Part shown: in pieces, positions 61,051-64,000 of the stretch
Numbering within the stretch: the stretch's first letter is position 1
Layout: every line of letters begins with the position of its first letter
NCBI GenBank assembly: GCA_965220045.1
Contig: OZ244803.1
Span: forward strand, 2,418,001-2,482,000
Direction: 5' to 3'
Length of the DNA: 64,000 bases
Source: VXOZ01 sp965220045
GTDB lineage: Bacteria; Chloroflexota; UBA11872; VXOZ01
Program-made: the position numbers and the translations under genes
The notes under the pieces: model-generated
Seen by the model: the letters and a program-made list of their open reading frames with translations, nothing else
What the model was told of the DNA's origin: nothing
Databases searched by the model: none

Positions 61051-62049
61051 CTAAGGATTTGGCACTTCCAGCGCTGTACCTGCTTCCGCTGCCTCGACGG
61101 CCTTCAAGCACGCAATTGCGCTGCGCGCGCCCTCGTGGACGTCGCAGAAAAGGGGCGTGTCATCCAGAAGGCTGTCGACCACACTGTCTACCTCGGCGGC
61201 ATAGCCGGGCCGCGTCGTCTCCGGTGGCGGCGGCAGAGGCACGGCCTTGAACGCGCCTTTGCGATGGATCTTGTCCCAGACCACGCTGGCCTCGCTACCG
61301 TGGAGTTCCAGGCCGTAGAAGGAGTCAAATGCATAATTCGACGCCCAGCAGACCGTGATGCTGCCCGTAGCGCCGGACGCGAAACGATAGAGCGCCGTAA
61401 CCGACTCGTCCCGGGGATTGCCGGGCATCGCAATGCCCTGGTTTTCCATAGCCTGCACCTCGACGATATCGCCGCCGTACCAGCGCATCAAGTCAACCGG
61501 GTGCACGCCCATGGTGAGCATCGAATGGGAATAGCTCCTGTTCGCTGTGTCTATGAAGCCGGTGCTCTTATGCATTGCGGCGGTTAGATAGTGCGAGCGC
61601 ATCGCATAGATCGCACCCAGTTCTCCCTCGTCCACCATCTCCTTGACCATGCGAAAGTGCGGCCGCGTGCGCAGCACGTGTCCGACTGCCACTCGCGTCG
61701 CGGCAGCGTCGGCGCGTTCTACCATGCGGAGGCAGTCTTCCACAGACGTGGCCATGGGCTTTTCCACGAACACGTGCTTGCCGGCGTAGAGCGCTGCCAG
61801 CGTGAACGGCGCATGGAGGTCGTCAGGCGCGTGGATTGAGACGAGGTCTATGTCGTCGCGGCGCAGCAACTCCGCAATGTCGGCATAGCCGCTTGAGACC
61901 CCATACTTCTCTTGCAGCGCGTGGCGATGATCGTCGCGCACGTCACAGACGGCGGCAACCTCTGCCCGTGAATTTGTCGCGTACGCATCAAGGAATCGAC
62001 CGCCATTGCCGCCTAACCCGACGATACCCACCCGCAGCTTCGTATTCAT
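61051..62049 (-). CDS. Gfo/Idh/MocA family oxidoreductase
   Basis: 332 residues. GIVGLGGNGGRFLDAYA, FVEKPMATSVEDC and HSMLTMGVHPVDLMRWYGG are intact, and GHVLRTRPHFRMVKEMVDEGELG follows in the normal place. GGGGAGCGGCGT precedes the ATG. The downstream end lies 128 bases from the DUF1640-like gene; the GDSL hydrolase is 134 bases upstream in the same direction, and the two could share a substrate. Confidence 0.9.
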   Translation of the reverse strand: MNTKLRVGIVGLGGNGGRFLDAYATNSRAEVAAVCDVRDDHRHALQEKYGVSSGYADIAELLRRDDIDLVSIHAPDDLHAPFTLAALYAGKHVFVEKPMATSVEDCLRMVERADAAATRVAVGHVLRTRPHFRMVKEMVDEGELGAIYAMRSHYLTAAMHKSTGFIDTANRSYSHSMLTMGVHPVDLMRWYGGDIVEVQAMENQGIAMPGNPRDESVTALYRFASGATGSITVCWASNYAFDSFYGLELHGSEASVVWDKIHRKGAFKAVPLPPPPETTRPGYAAEVDSVVDSLLDDTPLFCDVHEGARSAIACLKAVEAAEAGTALEVPNP

Positions 62050-62183
62050 ACGCCGCTCCCCCTGTTATCCATTTGTGTCATTGCGCGACGAGTAGTCCAT
62101 GGCATAGGACTGCCTTTTGCCCCGCGCAATTCTCCACGTTTGCTACTCACATTCAAGAACCGTGCTTGTTCCGTCACTCCGCA

Positions 62184-62936
62184 TCACACGTCGCCATAGC
62201 CCACCGCCGCCAGGAACGCGCGCGCGATCACGGCATGGCCCGGCAGATCGGGATGGATGCGATCCGCGGCCCACACCGCCGGCGGCTGGCCTTCCATCGC
62301 CTTGTCAAGAGCAGCTTGGGTGCGAACGAGAATCGCATCGAATTCCACAGCGAGGCGGTGCACAACCGCAATGTACCCATCGATGTACGCGCGGAAGTAG
62401 ATTCGTCCCGCATCGAGGACCGCGCTCTCCTGCACGCCACTGCCGCGCAATGCGCCATATTGCTCTTGAACTTCCGCCAAGCTCATACCTGCAGCCGCTG
62501 CCGGATCGCCCTGTACCGGCGGCTCGATGACGTACGGCTCCATCAGAATCAGCTTGCCGTTGGCAGCCGCAGGGGTCTGCTGCAGAAGAGTTCGGTACGT
62601 CGCTTCGTATTCGTCAAGCGGAACGTGGTCCGCCATCAGACCCAAGATCAGCCGCCCCACGTCGTTGATGCCAATCTTCACCGAGAGCCAGTCCGGCTCT
62701 TCGGCAAGCACGTCTTGCTGCCAGCGCGCCGCCAGATCCCGAATGGTGTTGCCGCCAATGCCCTTATTGATAATGGTCAGCCCGTGCGCCGGATACCGTG
62801 CGTGCAGCAGGGCCCGCACCAGACTGACGTAGCCCCGGCCGTGCGGTCCATATTCCTCGGTACGTCTCCCGCAGTCGGTGATACTGTCGCCTATGCAGAC
62901 GATCTTCTCACCGGCGCCAAAACAGAGCGCTGACAT
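62184..62936 (-). CDS. SGNH/GDSL hydrolase
   Basis: 250 residues. Block I VCIGDSIT with nucleophile Ser18, block II NKGIGGNT (Gly), block III KIGINDVGR (Asn) and block V ADRIHPDLPGH (Asp and His) are all present. AAGGATTGACGC precedes the ATG. No signal peptide. Cytoplasmic esterase or deacetylase, likely for acylated sugars given the Gfo/Idh neighbour. Confidence 0.9.
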   Translation of the reverse strand: MSALCFGAGEKIVCIGDSITDCGRRTEEYGPHGRGYVSLVRALLHARYPAHGLTIINKGIGGNTIRDLAARWQQDVLAEEPDWLSVKIGINDVGRLILGLMADHVPLDEYEATYRTLLQQTPAAANGKLILMEPYVIEPPVQGDPAAAAGMSLAEVQEQYGALRGSGVQESAVLDAGRIYFRAYIDGYIAVVHRLAVEFDAILVRTQAALDKAMEGQPPAVWAADRIHPDLPGHAVIARAFLAAVGYGDV

Positions 62937-63336
62937 GCGTCAATCCTTCTAAAGTCATGTCCAGGCTGCTTCGTTGGAAGAATTCGCGCGTCTACCGCAA
63001 AACCGAGACCGCGTTGAGCATAAGCGGTTCCGCCGCCAGGAAGACTCACGCATCTGTCCACGGCATTCTACCAAGCTGGGATAGGGAGCTAAAGTGAAGA
63101 CTGCGGCAAACGGGCCGACCCAAAAGGAAAAGTGGCCGGCCAAGCTGTTCTTTGCCCTACGTACCGGTCTACCTCCGCCAAGGAGCGGCTTCGGCAACGG
63201 GTCGCAACAAACCGCGGAGGAGAGGGAAATGCAGTAAGTTGCCCTGCCGAGCTATCAGGCAGGGCGGAGCAAGGAATGGGTGAGAGCCTGCGGTATTGCT
63301 ATCGAATGCCATACTCGAATTACCGGAGCACAGGAC
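62937..63336. other. 400-bp intergenic space, no gene
   Basis: No convincing reading frame, hairpin or repeat was seen. It separates the catabolic region from the small recombinase-like gene. Confidence 0.5.
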
Positions 63337-63744
63337 TTAGTAGAGGGGATGGTCCTGCCGCATCCAGTTCACCGGCGAAAGGGACTCTGCCGGACCCGCG
63401 TCTTCAGTGAGATCGGGCTCAATATCGGTGTCGTCGTAAATGCCTTTGATTTGGTTTGTTTCAAGAACTTGCATGTCTACGAGATCATCGAAAAAGCGTT
63501 CGAGGACTTTATAGCGGTCGTACCATTCGTCGGGGTCTTCAAACTTCTCAGCCCACTCTGCAAAATAGATGACTACGTCTCGTACCGAAATCTCATAAAT
63601 GGTCTTGCGGGCACACATGCAACGGCCGAATTCCTTAAGCCACTGGATGCGCCTGCCTGTTTCCGTTCGCGAAAGCCGCCTTTGATTTGCGAGATAGGTG
63701 GTATATATTCGAAGGACAGAATCCACATCGGTACTACTCGCCAT
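63337..63744 (-). CDS. Small protein resembling a recombinase core-binding domain
   Basis: 135 residues from the ATG at 63744, which has a strong AGGAGGGATCGG ribosome-binding site (an ATG at 63822 is less likely). SVLRIYTTYLANQRRLSRTETGRRIQWLKEFGRC followed by DVVIYFAEWAEKFEDPDEWYDRYKVLERFFDDLVDMQVLETN resembles the helical N-terminal core-binding domain of tyrosine recombinases. The catalytic domain is absent, since the gene stops at about 135 residues. It may be a stand-alone DNA-binding regulator or a remnant. Confidence 0.55.
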   Translation of the reverse strand: MASSTDVDSVLRIYTTYLANQRRLSRTETGRRIQWLKEFGRCMCARKTIYEISVRDVVIYFAEWAEKFEDPDEWYDRYKVLERFFDDLVDMQVLETNQIKGIYDDTDIEPDLTEDAGPAESLSPVNWMRQDHPLY

Positions 63745-63814
63745 CCGATCCCTCCTCACCCAAGCTGATACGCGGTTCCTGTAAAGAGCATACGTCCTTA
63801 ATTCTAAGCGAAAA

Positions 63815-64000
63815 TTAAGCATTCGTCAACCGCTTTAAGCCGACGATGCGCCCGTAAGTCTCCTTCTCACGAGCCGTTTCCAGCGCGATTAGGTGCGTTT
63901 CCTTGCCGCCTGTGTCATAGTTAATAGGATGGTCTAAGTCGGTTCCGGCAATGAGTGACAGGATGCAATGAGCGGCGTAACGACTCCTTCGGAGATTGAC
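63815..64000 (-). CDS. 3' end of an unknown gene cut by the right edge
   Basis: 61 residues in open frame ending TAA at 63815: AHCILSLIAGTDLDHPINYD, then TGGKETHLIALETAREKETY and GRIVGLKRLTNA. Balanced composition suggests a true coding end. Not recognised. It precedes the small recombinase-like gene in the same direction with about 70 bases between, so they may be one unit. Confidence 0.5.
   Translation of the reverse strand, partial: VNLRRSRYAAHCILSLIAGTDLDHPINYDTGGKETHLIALETAREKETYGRIVGLKRLTNA

Overview
The window reads as a chromosomal segment of a GC-rich, free-living bacterium, most plausibly an uncultured member of the Chloroflexota. This is an inference from gene content, not a computed placement. 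The support is a compact rpsB-tsf-pyrH-frr-uppS-cdsA block with a short EF-Ts, a divided cytochrome c maturation (ccm) locus with a Cys-type CcmE, and a load of Gfo/Idh/MocA dehydrogenases, PhyH-type dioxygenase, creatininase-family and enolase-superfamily enzymes that is common in uncultured marine and sponge-associated Chloroflexota. I recognised no rRNA, tRNA, CRISPR array or intact insertion sequence.

Layout. 1-2172: the 5' part of a DNA methyltransferase cut by the left edge, then a DUF3604 metal-dependent hydrolase-like gene. 2460-3287: a PhyH-family dioxygenase. 3299-7739 (minus): translation and envelope-lipid core genes. 8040-11744: L-2-hydroxyglutarate oxidase and a two-domain alpha/beta hydrolase. 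11871-13367: a lower-GC accessory patch (membrane-anchored unknown and a DUF4238 protein). 13467-15221: RqcH/NFACT ribosome rescue factor. 15588-20460 (minus): ATP-grasp-like protein, lysine 2,3-aminomutase, Gfo/Idh dehydrogenase and PfkB kinase. 20613-30178 (minus): cytochrome c maturation genes ccmD, C, B, A, two extracytoplasmic proteins, CcmI-like, ccmH, ccmF, ccmE and a CopD-like membrane protein. CcmD is a 59-residue gene.

30431-34675: an Apd1/sucraseferredoxin-like protein, a SCO1-type protein and a secreted LGFP/beta-propeller protein. 35178-39097 (plus): M55 D-aminopeptidase, then a tight creatininase - enolase-superfamily dehydratase - GNAT operon. 39234-42539: a TauE/SafE permease, an unknown gene and two tandem paralogous envelope proteins. 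42784-50000 (plus): MutM, a heterodimeric ABC exporter and FtsH. 50159-62936: a catabolic region with a ceramidase-like protein, two orphan sugar-type solute-binding lipoproteins, a glyoxalase-fold protein, a D-cysteine desulfhydrase-like PLP enzyme, three Gfo/Idh dehydrogenases, a DUF1640-like coiled-coil protein and a GDSL hydrolase. 63337-64000: a small protein resembling a recombinase core-binding domain and a second gene cut by the right edge.

The spaces between genes are rich in short palindromic repeats of at least four families. These include a tandem array with a period of about 165 bp (55718-56245) and a direct-repeat array (31480-31850). One repeat cluster appears to have been translated into the 5' end of a ccm-locus gene. 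The leads I would follow first are: the aminomutase/ATP-grasp pair, which could be a beta-amino-acid ligase pathway; the ccm locus with its CxxxF CcmE, two embedded extracytoplasmic proteins and no CcmG in view; and the repeat families.
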